A stretch of 64,000 nucleotides of DNA from Deltaproteobacteria bacterium GWA2_38_16 (lineage in GTDB: Bacteria > Bdellovibrionota > JACOXK01 > 2-02-FULL-40-11), in assembly GCA_001797335.1 (NCBI GenBank), contig MGPE01000001.1, positions 62,001 to 126,000 on the forward strand, given 5' to 3'. A program made the position numbers and the translations under genes. Below are positions 53,798 through 63,022 of the stretch, one piece after another (the stretch's first letter is position 1; each line of letters starts with the position of its first letter). The notes under the pieces were generated by a model. That model did no database searches. It saw only the letters and a program-made list of their open reading frames with translations, and had not been told where the DNA came from.

Positions 53798-54868
53798 ATG
53801 ATTACAATCGAAAAGCTAAATAAAGATGACTTTGAACAAGTTGTCTTTTGTAATGATAAAACCGTTGGCTTAAAAGCCATTATTGCTATTCATGATACAA
53901 CCCTAGGACCTGGAACGGGTGGGTGTCGTTTTTATCCCTATAAAACAGAAGAAGAAGCCTTAACCGATGTTCTTCGTTTAGCAAAAGGAATGACCTATAA
54001 ATCAGCTATTAGTCGAATTCCTTTTGGCGGAGGAAAAGCAGTTATTATTGGGGATCCACATCAATTAAAAAATGAAAGGCTTTTAGAACGATTTGGTGAA
54101 TTTGTGAATTATGTAGGGGGACGCTATATCACTGCTAAAGATGTTGGGGTCGATGGACACGATCTTCAAGTTATTTCTAGGAAAACAAAGCATATTTTAG
54201 GAATTGAAGGAGCTAAAAATTCAAGTGGGGATCCCTCCCCTGCAACAGCCTTTGGAATTTTTCATGGCATTCGAGCTATTGCCAAAGAAATTTTTAAAAA
54301 AGAATCTTTAAAGGGGCTCCATTTTGCAATTCAAGGCGTGGGGTATGTGGGTTACCATTTGGCATTGGATTTACATAAGGAAGGGGCCACGATTACCATC
54401 TGTGATGTAGATAAAGAAGCGCTTCATCGCTGTCAGGAGAAATTACCTGTAACCGTGGTGGATCCCTCTAAAATTTATGATGTGCCTTGTGATTTTTTTG
54501 TACCTTGTGCCATGGGAGCTATTTTAAACAGAGAAACTATTCCTAGACTCAAATGTCGAGTGGTAGCGGGTGCTGCCAATAATCAATTAGCAACGCTGCA
54601 AGATGGGTATGATTTAATTTCAAAAAATATTTTTTATGCGCCTGATTATGCTTTAAATGCAGGGGGCATTATTAATATTGCAGAAGAATTGCAGGGATAT
54701 GATCAAAAAAGAGCCTATGATAGAATTTCTCATATTTATGAAACGATGATTGAAATTATTCGTCGATCTGAAAAAGAAAAAAAACCAACCTTTCTTATTG
54801 CCAATCAAATGGCAGAAGAAATTATTGAAAGCGCTAAGAAGAGATCCCCCGGTCAAGCCGGGGGATGA
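53798..54868 (+). CDS. Leucine dehydrogenase (Glu/Leu/Phe/Val family)
   Basis: 356 residues from ATG 53798 (MITIEKLNKDDF). LKAIIAIHDTTLGPGTGGCRFYPY, the catalytic lysine region GMTYKSAISRIPFGGGKAVIIGD, DVGVDGHDLQVISR and the Rossmann loop FAIQGVGYVGYHLALDL mark a branched-chain amino acid dehydrogenase (NAD-linked oxidative deamination of Leu/Val/Ile). The last eight codons (SPGQAGG and stop) come from a dispersed repeat at 54843-54870, so the natural C-terminus has been replaced. An ATG at 53783 is also in frame. Confidence 0.9.
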   Translation: MITIEKLNKDDFEQVVFCNDKTVGLKAIIAIHDTTLGPGTGGCRFYPYKTEEEALTDVLRLAKGMTYKSAISRIPFGGGKAVIIGDPHQLKNERLLERFGEFVNYVGGRYITAKDVGVDGHDLQVISRKTKHILGIEGAKNSSGDPSPATAFGIFHGIRAIAKEIFKKESLKGLHFAIQGVGYVGYHLALDLHKEGATITICDVDKEALHRCQEKLPVTVVDPSKIYDVPCDFFVPCAMGAILNRETIPRLKCRVVAGAANNQLATLQDGYDLISKNIFYAPDYALNAGGIINIAEELQGYDQKRAYDRISHIYETMIEIIRRSEKEKKPTFLIANQMAEEIIESAKKRSPGQAGG

Positions 54869-54870
54869 CA
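54843..54870. repeat. Short palindromic repeat forming the leucine dehydrogenase 3' end
   Basis: 28 bp with arms ATCCCCCGG and CCGGGGGAT around TCAAG. It encodes the final residues and its TGA (54866-54868) is the gene's stop codon. Confidence 0.88.
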
Positions 54871-54874
54871 GAAA

Positions 54875-56323
54875 TTATTTTTTTAGTTTTTCTATTGCTT
54901 TTTCTACATTCAACCTACCGCCTGCGACTACTTTTTCTGAAAGCGTAGAAATTTTATCTACGGTTTCCATGAGCACTGTCTTAATTTCCTGAGGTGTGAG
55001 CGTAGGTTTTAAAGATAATAAAAGAGCTGCTGCGCCTGCCACATGGGGGGAAGCCATAGAGGTTCCATCCAAATGGTCGTATTTGTTGCCAGGAACAGTA
55101 CTATAAATTTCTGCTCCGGGTGCAGCCAGATGAACCGTTTTCTTCCCATAATTTGAAAAGAAAGCAAGCTTATCTGCTTTGGTTGTGGCTGCGACTGAGA
55201 TCACAGAAGCGCTATTGGCGGGATACATTGCTTTTTTATCATTATTGTTGGTTTCATTGCCCGCAGCGCATACCACAGTAACACCTTTTTTAGTGACTGC
55301 AGCCAAAATGTCTTCCAGGGCTTGAGAAAATTCAGAATCTCCCCAGCTATTATTAATAACTTTAGCTCCCTGGGCGGTGACGTATTCAATGGCTTTAATG
55401 GCCGTTTCTACTGCACCAGAACCTGAAGCATCAAACGCTTTGGCAGAAAGAAGAGTAACCACTTGATTGATACCAGAGACACCAATACCATTATTTCCGG
55501 TGGCTCCAATCGTTCCTGCGACATGGGTGCCATGCATATGATCATCATAGGGAAGATGATCATTATGAACAAAATCCCATCCAATAACATCATCAATAAA
55601 CCCATTGTTATCATCATCAATAGCGTTATCAGGAATTTCTTTAGGATTTCGGTAGACATTGGTAATTAAGTCTTCATGGTTATAATCAATCCCCGTGTCT
55701 ACAATGCCCACAATGATGTCTTTAGATCCAACGGTGGTAGTCCAGGCGTTAACGGCGCCTGTTTTTCCAATGCCCCAGCTTGTATTTAAATCAGGATCTT
55801 CGCTGGGAGTCACTGGGTCAGGGGGCAATTGAGGAGCAGGATCATCTTTAGGAGTATCACCGCCACCATCTCCTGGAGGCCATGGCCAAGGAAATTCACC
55901 ATCTCCTGGGGGCCAGGGAAAAGGAAACTCACCATCTCCTGGAGGGGGAAAAGGGAATGGCCAGGGAAAAGGAAATTTTCCATTGTCATCATCGTCGTCG
56001 TCATCATCATCTCCATCGTCTTTTAAATAAAGAATAAAATTAGGTTCAGCGTATTCTACAGCTGGGTGTGATTGAAGAGTGGTTAAGACGGCATCGATAG
56101 ATTTATTTTTAAAGGTGATCACCTTTAATTCTGGGAGAAGTTCGGAAGTATAAATTTCTGAAGCTCCCATCTGAGTTAATAAAAGATTAAAGGACTGAAG
56201 AGAAAGTGTACTAGGCCTAAATTTTACAATGACTTGGTTAGGTGCGTAGAGAGGTTTTGCCTCTGATGAATATCCTATAAACAAAAAGCACATCAAAAAC
56301 CAGAACAGGAAACATCTTTTCAT
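54875..56323 (-). CDS. Secreted subtilisin-like protease with Asp tract and Pro/Trp repeats
   Basis: 482 residues. Signal peptide (MKRCFLFWFLMCFLFIGYSS), an inhibitor I9-like propeptide (APNQVIVKFRP ... HPAVEYAEPNFIL, about residues 28-100), then a nine-residue Asp run and three copies of a PPGDGEFP-type unit with PFPWPFPFP (about 101-160). The S8 catalytic domain follows, with IVDTGIDYNHEDL (Asp), HGTHVAGTIGATG (His), and DGTSMASPHVAGAAALL (Ser). No C-terminal sorting domain. The acidic and aromatic-proline linker between propeptide and enzyme is unusual; it may bind calcium or the cell surface. Single gene. Confidence 0.92.
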   Translation of the reverse strand: MKRCFLFWFLMCFLFIGYSSEAKPLYAPNQVIVKFRPSTLSLQSFNLLLTQMGASEIYTSELLPELKVITFKNKSIDAVLTTLQSHPAVEYAEPNFILYLKDDGDDDDDDDDDNGKFPFPWPFPFPPPGDGEFPFPWPPGDGEFPWPWPPGDGGGDTPKDDPAPQLPPDPVTPSEDPDLNTSWGIGKTGAVNAWTTTVGSKDIIVGIVDTGIDYNHEDLITNVYRNPKEIPDNAIDDDNNGFIDDVIGWDFVHNDHLPYDDHMHGTHVAGTIGATGNNGIGVSGINQVVTLLSAKAFDASGSGAVETAIKAIEYVTAQGAKVINNSWGDSEFSQALEDILAAVTKKGVTVVCAAGNETNNNDKKAMYPANSASVISVAATTKADKLAFFSNYGKKTVHLAAPGAEIYSTVPGNKYDHLDGTSMASPHVAGAAALLLSLKPTLTPQEIKTVLMETVDKISTLSEKVVAGGRLNVEKAIEKLKK

Positions 56324-56442
56324 AAAGTCTCCTTCTTGTTTGAACTACTGGTTTAACTGCTTTTGTATGTAAGTCTGGGGTAAGACAAATGTAAAAACAC
56401 TAAAAGTATACCAATTCTATTTAGTGCCTGTAAACAGTTTAT

Positions 56443-57828
56443 TTAGGGGATGGATAAAATAACCAAATGTTGAGTTTGAGCAATCATCGTAAAATGATGA
56501 ACATGGGGAAGAATTTCGGGCTTATTTGCCATAATATAAAGAGGAATATGATTAGATGTATTAAGAAGGGATAGATGAAAAGGCAAAAATCTTTTTTCTT
56601 TAAAGGCATGGCTAAACCTAAAGTTTAAGAAAAAGTTTTGTCCTGGAAAATAGTATAAGACATTCTTTTCAGTAATGGCACTTATCGCCCCTCCCAATTC
56701 ATAATATTGTTTCCAGTAATGGACTTCCGACAAAAGTTTCTTTTTATGAAGTGAAAAAGGAGTAAAAGAAAATACCAGAGCCATGAACAGAGTCGCAGTA
56801 AAAACACCGTAAGCAATCCATCGTTTGAGTTTTAGGGAAAGAAAAGATTCTATTCCAACTGCGCACAAAAGGGCCACTGCAGGATTTAAAGATAGGAGAT
56901 AATACCCTTGGTTTTTAGAAGAAGTAAGGGATAAGGATCCAATTACAACCATGCACCAAAAGAAAAGTGTTAAGATAATAGATTTTTGATGGGGCGTATT
57001 TAATTTTGTAAAGCGAATGAATGGAATAAAAGCAAATAGGGTAAGATACAGGTATCTGGTAAACATCGTTTTAATATAAAAAGTAGGATCTTGAATAGTG
57101 CCATATCCGGTTGTTCTCCAAAATGACATGAATGAAATATCCGAATGATGTCTTGAGAGCAAAAAGGTATATCCTAAAATCAAAAAATAAGGAGTTAAAG
57201 TCCCTATCATAAAATAAGGAGAGAAAAGATCTTTCCATTTTTTTGAGATTAAAAGATAAAAAAGAATAATAGGAATGGGTAATAAACCAAAAGATCCTTT
57301 GGTTAAGAGTGCACATCCTAAAGCAAAGCCAGAAATTAGGTAGAAACATTTATGCCTTTCAGAAAAAATAGCTGCTGTAATAGAAAGCGTACTAAAAAAG
57401 ATAAGGGGGATATCTAAGAGACAAAGACTGGCATGCATCATAAACCGAGGGGAAATGAGCAAAAATAAACCTGCCAAAAATCCGACCCAAGGGGAGAAAA
57501 AAGTATTTCCAAACCCAAAAATAAGTAAAATCAGTAAACACCCCATCATCCCCACCAGTGCTTTTGAAGTAAATTCTGAAATGCCAAAAATTTTAAAAAA
57601 TCCAGCCTGAAGCCATTTAAATAAAAGGGGATGTTCAAAGAACATAAATTCGCTTTGAATATTTGGGTCTTCTGGAAAAAGTGTAGATTGAGCGGCTAAA
57701 AGGGCCGCCTGACTGCTATAGGTGTAGGGATCAACATGAACCGATCCCTGAACTCCCATTTTAGGGAAAATGACAGTGATGGATAAAAGGAAAAGAAGTG
57801 CGCCTAAAAAAGGCTCAAAATTTTTCAT
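56443..57828 (-). CDS. Membrane glycosyltransferase, ArnT/PMT-like (GT39/GT83)
   Basis: 461 residues with about 11 membrane helices. After the first helix comes VHVDPYTYSSQA with the acidic residue of the catalytic loop, and HPLLFKWLQAGFFKIFGISEFTSKALVGMMG is the conserved second block (part: HPLLFKWLQAGFFKIFG). Such enzymes transfer a sugar from a polyprenyl phosphate donor to lipid A, protein or polysaccharide. Overlaps the next upstream gene by 4 bp; last gene of a three-gene set. Confidence 0.82.
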   Translation of the reverse strand: MKNFEPFLGALLFLLSITVIFPKMGVQGSVHVDPYTYSSQAALLAAQSTLFPEDPNIQSEFMFFEHPLLFKWLQAGFFKIFGISEFTSKALVGMMGCLLILLIFGFGNTFFSPWVGFLAGLFLLISPRFMMHASLCLLDIPLIFFSTLSITAAIFSERHKCFYLISGFALGCALLTKGSFGLLPIPIILFYLLISKKWKDLFSPYFMIGTLTPYFLILGYTFLLSRHHSDISFMSFWRTTGYGTIQDPTFYIKTMFTRYLYLTLFAFIPFIRFTKLNTPHQKSIILTLFFWCMVVIGSLSLTSSKNQGYYLLSLNPAVALLCAVGIESFLSLKLKRWIAYGVFTATLFMALVFSFTPFSLHKKKLLSEVHYWKQYYELGGAISAITEKNVLYYFPGQNFFLNFRFSHAFKEKRFLPFHLSLLNTSNHIPLYIMANKPEILPHVHHFTMIAQTQHLVILSIP

Positions 57829-59294
57829 AAAGATACCTTAACCGTTTTTCTAAAGATAATATGCTCCTTCATTTCTTTAAAAATTTCCCAATGTTCATTT
57901 AAAATATCTTTTAAGTCTTGAGTAGTAATAGGATCTTTTTCATTTTTCTTATAGACAATATAATTTAAATTTAGATGTATATTGATAAGAGTTTTTATTG
58001 TTTGCTTTTCAGATCCACCTGTATAAATGGGGATATTTTTGTTGAGATAAAAATATCCTGTGTCGTCACGGTTAATGTACATGACTCCTGTTGAATCTTG
58101 TTGTTTTCCAACAATATAGGTTGCTTTTACAAGTTCTGAATTTTTTGTCCAATGAGGATATTGATACGGGTAATTAAGAAAAGGGGATAAAAAAGGAGGT
58201 ATGTACTGTGGAATAAGAGCAATAAAAAATAAACTATACGTCAATTTTTTTAATCTTATCTGTGCTGTTTCTGAAAGAAGAGTGTTTTTAAAAAAATAAA
58301 AATATCCGATGGGAATCAAAATAAAAAAGAAAGGAGTAATGGGGCTGATATATCGTAAAAGCTTGTGTCCTACCAAAGAATGGATGATGAAATATAGGAC
58401 TAAAGAAAAATGAATAAGATTAAGTTTTTTAAAAGAATGATAAAAATAAAAAAGAATACAGGGAAATAAGATGGGAGATAAAATTTTAACAGTATAACCT
58501 ATATAGGTATAAAAGGGTTTTGCAGTATCTTCTCCTGTGACATCATGATAATAATTAAAAAAAGAGGCTAAAAATTTATGCCAGGTAAAATAATCTACTA
58601 TTCCTTGAATAAGAATAACCATCATTACTCCTATGCAAAACATGAAAGCAGAAACATATTTCTTTTTAAAAAGGAGATAGCCTAATAGTGTAAAACCAAA
58701 AACAGCCACATGATATTTAGCGACAAAGACAAATCCAAGACTGATGCCACTCATCATACCCAGATATAGTTGTTTTAATCGGGGATGATCTGGATAAGAA
58801 GAAGCTTTAAGACAGAAAAGATGAGCCAGTAAAACAAAAGCAATAGCAATCATTTCACCATGAAGTTGAAGATTAAAGAAAGCAAAAAACCCCCACACGG
58901 CAGCATATAATGCGGCAAGATAAGCTGTGCGTTCATTATCAAGAATTTTAGTAATATGAAAAATGCTATAAATGCTGACTAAAGATAAAAGAGCTAAAAA
59001 GAATCGTAGAGTATAAATCCACAAAAATGGGTCATCAATTTTTAAAAAAAGGAAACATTTTAGTAAAATATAGATACAACCTGGAATAATCCAAGATCGA
59101 GCCCCTCCAAACTGAGAATTAAATTCCCAGGGTAAGGCTCCAAATCCCTTTGCATATTTAAAAGCAGGTTCTAAATATTGCCACTGAGCGTCTGGATGTA
59201 AATATCCTCCTCCCATAACAAAAATCATGATACTTCTTAAAAAGAGAGATAATAAAAGAATATTTCTTAAAGTTAAATATTTGCTATCGATCAT
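57825..59294 (-). CDS. Membrane mannosyltransferase, ALG9/PIG-B-like (GT22)
   Basis: 489 residues with about ten membrane helices. YLHPDAQWQYLEPAFKYAKGFGALPWEF (part: HPDAQWQYLEPA) is the HPDE-like first-loop motif of the GT22 family, which in eukaryotes adds mannose from dolichol phosphate mannose. A single LQLHGEMIAIAF segment follows. Bacterial versions probably use polyprenyl-phosphate sugars made by the neighbouring GT2 enzyme. Start overlaps the GT2 stop by 11 bp. Confidence 0.8.
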   Translation of the reverse strand: MIDSKYLTLRNILLLSLFLRSIMIFVMGGGYLHPDAQWQYLEPAFKYAKGFGALPWEFNSQFGGARSWIIPGCIYILLKCFLFLKIDDPFLWIYTLRFFLALLSLVSIYSIFHITKILDNERTAYLAALYAAVWGFFAFFNLQLHGEMIAIAFVLLAHLFCLKASSYPDHPRLKQLYLGMMSGISLGFVFVAKYHVAVFGFTLLGYLLFKKKYVSAFMFCIGVMMVILIQGIVDYFTWHKFLASFFNYYHDVTGEDTAKPFYTYIGYTVKILSPILFPCILFYFYHSFKKLNLIHFSLVLYFIIHSLVGHKLLRYISPITPFFFILIPIGYFYFFKNTLLSETAQIRLKKLTYSLFFIALIPQYIPPFLSPFLNYPYQYPHWTKNSELVKATYIVGKQQDSTGVMYINRDDTGYFYLNKNIPIYTGGSEKQTIKTLINIHLNLNYIVYKKNEKDPITTQDLKDILNEHWEIFKEMKEHIIFRKTVKVSL

Positions 59295-60141
59295 GAATTT
59301 CTGAATGTATTTGTCGTAAGATATCTGCTAAGAGACCAAAGAAAAAACAAAAAATTCCAGCAATAATAATAAGGCCTCCTCCTACAGGGATGCCCAGACC
59401 CACAATGGCTGCTTTCCAAAGACTATAGATGAAGCCTATGGCAATGAATATTCCTGAAAGAGGCAGAAAAAAATGAAGAGGTTTAAAAAGAATAGTTAGT
59501 CGAAGAATAAGCATCATCATTTTTAGCCCATCTGAAAGAGGGCTTACAGTACTACGCCCTTTTCTTTTAACAACGGTTATGGGGTGATATTGTACGTCAT
59601 AGTGGTTTGCAAAAGCATATAGAGTTAAGGTAGTTGTAGCTGAAAAACCATTTGGCAAAAAAGAAAAACTTTTTTGAAAAAGATCTCTATCGATAATTCT
59701 TAAGCCGGAGTTTAAATCTGGGATTTTTTGTTTCATTAAAAAATTTGCAAAGCTATTCAATATTTTTTTTCCAAAGGCTCTGCGATAATCTCTTAAGAAA
59801 TTTTTATCGCGTTCCCCCACAATCATGTGGCAATTTTTACACTGTGCATAGAGTTTCTCGATATCCTCAACATGATGCTGCCCATCCGCATCAAAGAGGC
59901 AAATATATTTCCTGGTTGCTTTTCTAAAGCCAGACTTAAGAGAGGCGCCGTATCCCATATTGGTAAGGTGTTTAACAATAATAATTCCAGATACAGTTTC
60001 TATTTTAGAGTAGGAAGCGTCTGTCGAAGCATCATCAATAACGATTATTTCGGCTTGAGGATATTTCTCTTTCAGGGCACACAGAATTTCTCCAATACTT
60101 TGTGCTTCATTATAACAAGGAATAATAATGGATAAGTCCAT
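59284..60141 (-). CDS. Polyprenyl-phosphate glycosyltransferase, DPM1-like (GT2)
   Basis: 285 residues. IIPCYNEAQSIGEIL and IVIDDASTDASYSKI open the GT-A domain; FDADGQHHVEDI holds the DxD-like metal site; GLRIIDRDLF follows. Two C-terminal helices (FLPLSGIFIAIGFIY and IIAGIFCFFFGLLADILRQI) anchor it. It should charge polyprenyl phosphate with a hexose for the two membrane transferases downstream. First gene of the set. Confidence 0.88.
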   Translation of the reverse strand: MDLSIIIPCYNEAQSIGEILCALKEKYPQAEIIVIDDASTDASYSKIETVSGIIIVKHLTNMGYGASLKSGFRKATRKYICLFDADGQHHVEDIEKLYAQCKNCHMIVGERDKNFLRDYRRAFGKKILNSFANFLMKQKIPDLNSGLRIIDRDLFQKSFSFLPNGFSATTTLTLYAFANHYDVQYHPITVVKRKGRSTVSPLSDGLKMMMLILRLTILFKPLHFFLPLSGIFIAIGFIYSLWKAAIVGLGIPVGGGLIIIAGIFCFFFGLLADILRQIHSEIHDR

Positions 60142-60212
60142 AGTGTTAAAAGGTACTTTAATTTACAAGATAATATTTGTAAAATGGTATTATCAAATGA
60201 TAACTTTAAAAT

Positions 60213-61802
60213 ATGCTTGATATGTTGATTAAAGAGGCGACAATTTATGATGGGACGGGAAAAATTTCTTTTGTGGCTGACGTAGGGATTAGGGGAGATA
60301 AAATTGTTTCCGTCCAAAAAGATATTCAAGAAAAAGCTAAAAACATTATTCAGGCCAAAGGGTTTATTTTAAGTCCTGGGTTTATCGATATCCATTCCCA
60401 CTCAGATTATTTTTTACTGATTAATCCCACGGCCGATAGCAAGATTACTCAAGGTGTGACCACAGAAGTGGGAGGAAATTGTGGATATTCTGCAGCTCCT
60501 ATTTGGGGAGAAGCTCAAAAACGCAGGGAAGAAGAATACCAAAAATATTATAACCTAAAATTAGGGTGGAGTAGTCTTTCCGAATATTTTAAACGGCTAG
60601 AAGATACTACCATAGCGTTAAATTATGCCCATTTGATTGGGCACAATACTCTTCGACAATCGGCCATGGGATCTAGTAATCGAGCTCCCACGACTCAAGA
60701 ACTTTCTCAGATGAAAAAAGGTGTTGAAGAAGGGATGAAAGAAGGGGCGGTGGGAATTTCAACAGGGCTGATTTATCCTCCTGCTTGCTATTCTAAAACC
60801 GAAGAAGTTGTGGCCTTGGCCAATGTGTGTAAAAAATCGGGAGGAATTTTTACGTTTCACATGAGAAGTGAAAGCGATCGAGTTGTGGAAGCTATTCAAG
60901 AGGTATTGACTATTGCACGAGGAGCTAAAATTCCTGTTCAAATTTCTCATGTAAAAACTTCAGGGCAAAGAAATTGGCATAAAATTAAAGAAATTTTTGG
61001 TCTCATCGAAAAGGCCCAGCAAGAAGGGCTAGATGTAGAATGTGATCGTTATCCTTATGCGGCTTCTCAAACAGGGTTAATGCAAGTTTTGCCGGACTGG
61101 ACATTTGAAGGAGGAGCTAAGGGATTGGTGCAAACGCTTAAAGATTCTAAAAACAGGAAAAAAATTAAAGAAGAAGTAATGACGCTACACCCTCCTTCGG
61201 AAGAATATTTAGACAAAGTTTTAATTATGGAAGTCATGAGTGAAAAAAATAAGCAATTTGAGGGGCTTACGGTTCAAAAGGCAGCCAAAAAAGCCAAAAA
61301 AGAAGAGTTTGAATTTTTATTTGATCTTTTAATTGAAGAAGAGGCAGCGGTATCGGCAATTTACTTTACGATGTCGGAAGAAAATTTAAAGAATTTTTTA
61401 AAGAAAGACTATATTTTTGTAGCCTCAGATAGTGGAGCAAGGGCCACTCATGGGCCCTTGGCGAAGGGAAAACCACATCCCCGGATTTTTGGAACTTTCC
61501 CAAGAGTGATTCGAAAATATGTAAGGGAAGAAAAATTTTTAGATCTGGCTACAGCGATTTATAAGATGACGTATCAGCCAGCTAGGCGTTTTGGTTTAGA
61601 AAAGCGTGGGAAAATTAAAGTGGGATATTTTGCAGATGTGGTGTTGTTTGATTTTAATAAAATCGCGGACAAAGCAGACTTTTTAGATCCCTTTCACTAT
61701 TGTGAGGGGATTGAATATGTTTTTGTGAATGGGGAGATAGCCCTGGAAAAAGGAAAGCAAACTAAAACCAGAGCAGGTAGGGTCCTAAGAAGACATAGTT
61801 AG
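60213..61802 (+). CDS. N-acyl-D-amino-acid deacylase family protein
   Basis: 529-residue amidohydrolase. SPGFIDIHSHSDYFLL with metal histidines, GVTTEVGGNCGYSAAP with the ligand Cys typical of D-aminoacylases, HMRSESDRVVEAI, and ECDRYPYAASQTGL are present; DSGARATHGP carries the catalytic aspartate. Removes acyl groups from D-amino acids or related dipeptides. An internal ATG at 60222 is possible. Followed by a family 2 element, then the convergent nagZ. Confidence 0.9.
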   Translation: MLDMLIKEATIYDGTGKISFVADVGIRGDKIVSVQKDIQEKAKNIIQAKGFILSPGFIDIHSHSDYFLLINPTADSKITQGVTTEVGGNCGYSAAPIWGEAQKRREEEYQKYYNLKLGWSSLSEYFKRLEDTTIALNYAHLIGHNTLRQSAMGSSNRAPTTQELSQMKKGVEEGMKEGAVGISTGLIYPPACYSKTEEVVALANVCKKSGGIFTFHMRSESDRVVEAIQEVLTIARGAKIPVQISHVKTSGQRNWHKIKEIFGLIEKAQQEGLDVECDRYPYAASQTGLMQVLPDWTFEGGAKGLVQTLKDSKNRKKIKEEVMTLHPPSEEYLDKVLIMEVMSEKNKQFEGLTVQKAAKKAKKEEFEFLFDLLIEEEAAVSAIYFTMSEENLKNFLKKDYIFVASDSGARATHGPLAKGKPHPRIFGTFPRVIRKYVREEKFLDLATAIYKMTYQPARRFGLEKRGKIKVGYFADVVLFDFNKIADKADFLDPFHYCEGIEYVFVNGEIALEKGKQTKTRAGRVLRRHS

Positions 61803-61895
61803 TGGGTTGGGTGGCATTGAAGGAGAGGCTCCATCGACGCGACCGGAACGAAGTGAGGACGAACGATGGAGAGCGTCCTTCAATGACAGGACCCA
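61803..61895. repeat. Family 2 palindromic element, copy 3 (between deacylase and nagZ)
   Basis: 93 bp from TGGGTTGGGTGG to GACAGGACCCA. Arms ATTGAAGGA / TCCTTCAAT and GCTCCATCG / CGATGGAG; the middle reads CGGAACGAAGTGAGGAC. It begins on the base after the deacylase stop and ends 12 bp before the nagZ stop. Confidence 0.92.
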
Positions 61896-61907
61896 AAGAA
61901 TATGTTT

Positions 61908-62984
61908 TTAAGTTAAGAGTTGTTTGGCTAAGGTTTGGTGAGCTTCGCATCCCACTACTTCTGAAATCTTTGCAGGATCTACTGGTTGATAGGGCATGAT
62001 ATAGCGATTTCTAACTTTAGTAATTCTTTCTGAGCTATCTTCAATTCTTTTTAGAGGAATTTTTAAATCTAACACACGTCTTAATAAACTTTCTATTGCA
62101 GTAATTTGTTTTTCTAGCGTCTTACAAATTAAGATAAAATCTGCTCCAGCATCAATGGCTTTATTGGAGGCTTCTTCAATGGTATAATGATCAGAAATAG
62201 CTTTCATTTCTAAATCATCAGTAATAATAACACGGCTAAATCGAAGCTGAGTTCTTAAAAATTCCATCGTGATTTTAGAAAGAGTGGCAGGATATTTGGG
62301 ATCCAAATTGGGATTTAAAATGTGAGCCGTCATCACTGTTTCAACTCCTCCCTTAATAACCCGTTCAAAAGGGATCCATTCAACCGTTTTTAATCTTTCT
62401 ATGGAATGTTCTACTTTGGGAAGCTCCAAGTGAGAATCCAGCATTGTATCTCCATGTCCTGGAAAATGTTTTGCACAAGCCACAACGCCCCCCCGCTGAA
62501 GCCCCCGAATAAAACCAGAAGCAATTCTTGAAACAATTTCTGGATCTGAGCTAAATGCACGATCTCCGATAATAGGATTTTGAGGGTTTGTATTGACATC
62601 TACCACAGGAGCAAAGTTATAGTTAATACCGACGGCTCTCAGTTCTTGAGCCATCGCAAAACCTACATCAAAACAAAGTTTGGGAGAATCTAGTTTTGTT
62701 AATAATTCTGGTTTTCCAAAATCTGTAAAGGGTTCATGAAGGCGCTTTACCCTCCCCCCTTCTTGATCAACCGCAATAAATAAAGGTGTTTTTGGATTTA
62801 AGGCTTGAATATCATTGGTGAGCGCAGCAATTTGTTCAGGGCTTTCAATGTTTCGTTCAAAAAGAACAACGCCCCCTACGTAATAATCACTGATCATTTT
62901 TTTTAGATCATCAGAGACAGATTTTCCTTCAAAGCCAATTATAAACATTTGGCCAACCCGTCTTCTAATTTGATCTAGTTTCAT
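61908..62984 (-). CDS. nagZ: Beta-N-acetylhexosaminidase NagZ (GH3)
   Basis: 358-residue glycosidase removing GlcNAc from muropeptides. VDQEGGRVKRLHEPFTDF, the His-Asp loop KHFPGHGDTMLDSHLELP, and the nucleophile segment VIITDDLEMKAISDHY are intact. No signal peptide, so cytoplasmic, as in peptidoglycan recycling. Followed in the same transcriptional sense upstream by the oligopeptide permease genes (38 bp gap). Confidence 0.94.
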   Translation of the reverse strand: MKLDQIRRRVGQMFIIGFEGKSVSDDLKKMISDYYVGGVVLFERNIESPEQIAALTNDIQALNPKTPLFIAVDQEGGRVKRLHEPFTDFGKPELLTKLDSPKLCFDVGFAMAQELRAVGINYNFAPVVDVNTNPQNPIIGDRAFSSDPEIVSRIASGFIRGLQRGGVVACAKHFPGHGDTMLDSHLELPKVEHSIERLKTVEWIPFERVIKGGVETVMTAHILNPNLDPKYPATLSKITMEFLRTQLRFSRVIITDDLEMKAISDHYTIEEASNKAIDAGADFILICKTLEKQITAIESLLRRVLDLKIPLKRIEDSSERITKVRNRYIMPYQPVDPAKISEVVGCEAHQTLAKQLLT

Positions 62985-63022
62985 AACAAGGTGATCATAG
63001 CAAATTTAAATTTTAGAAACGA

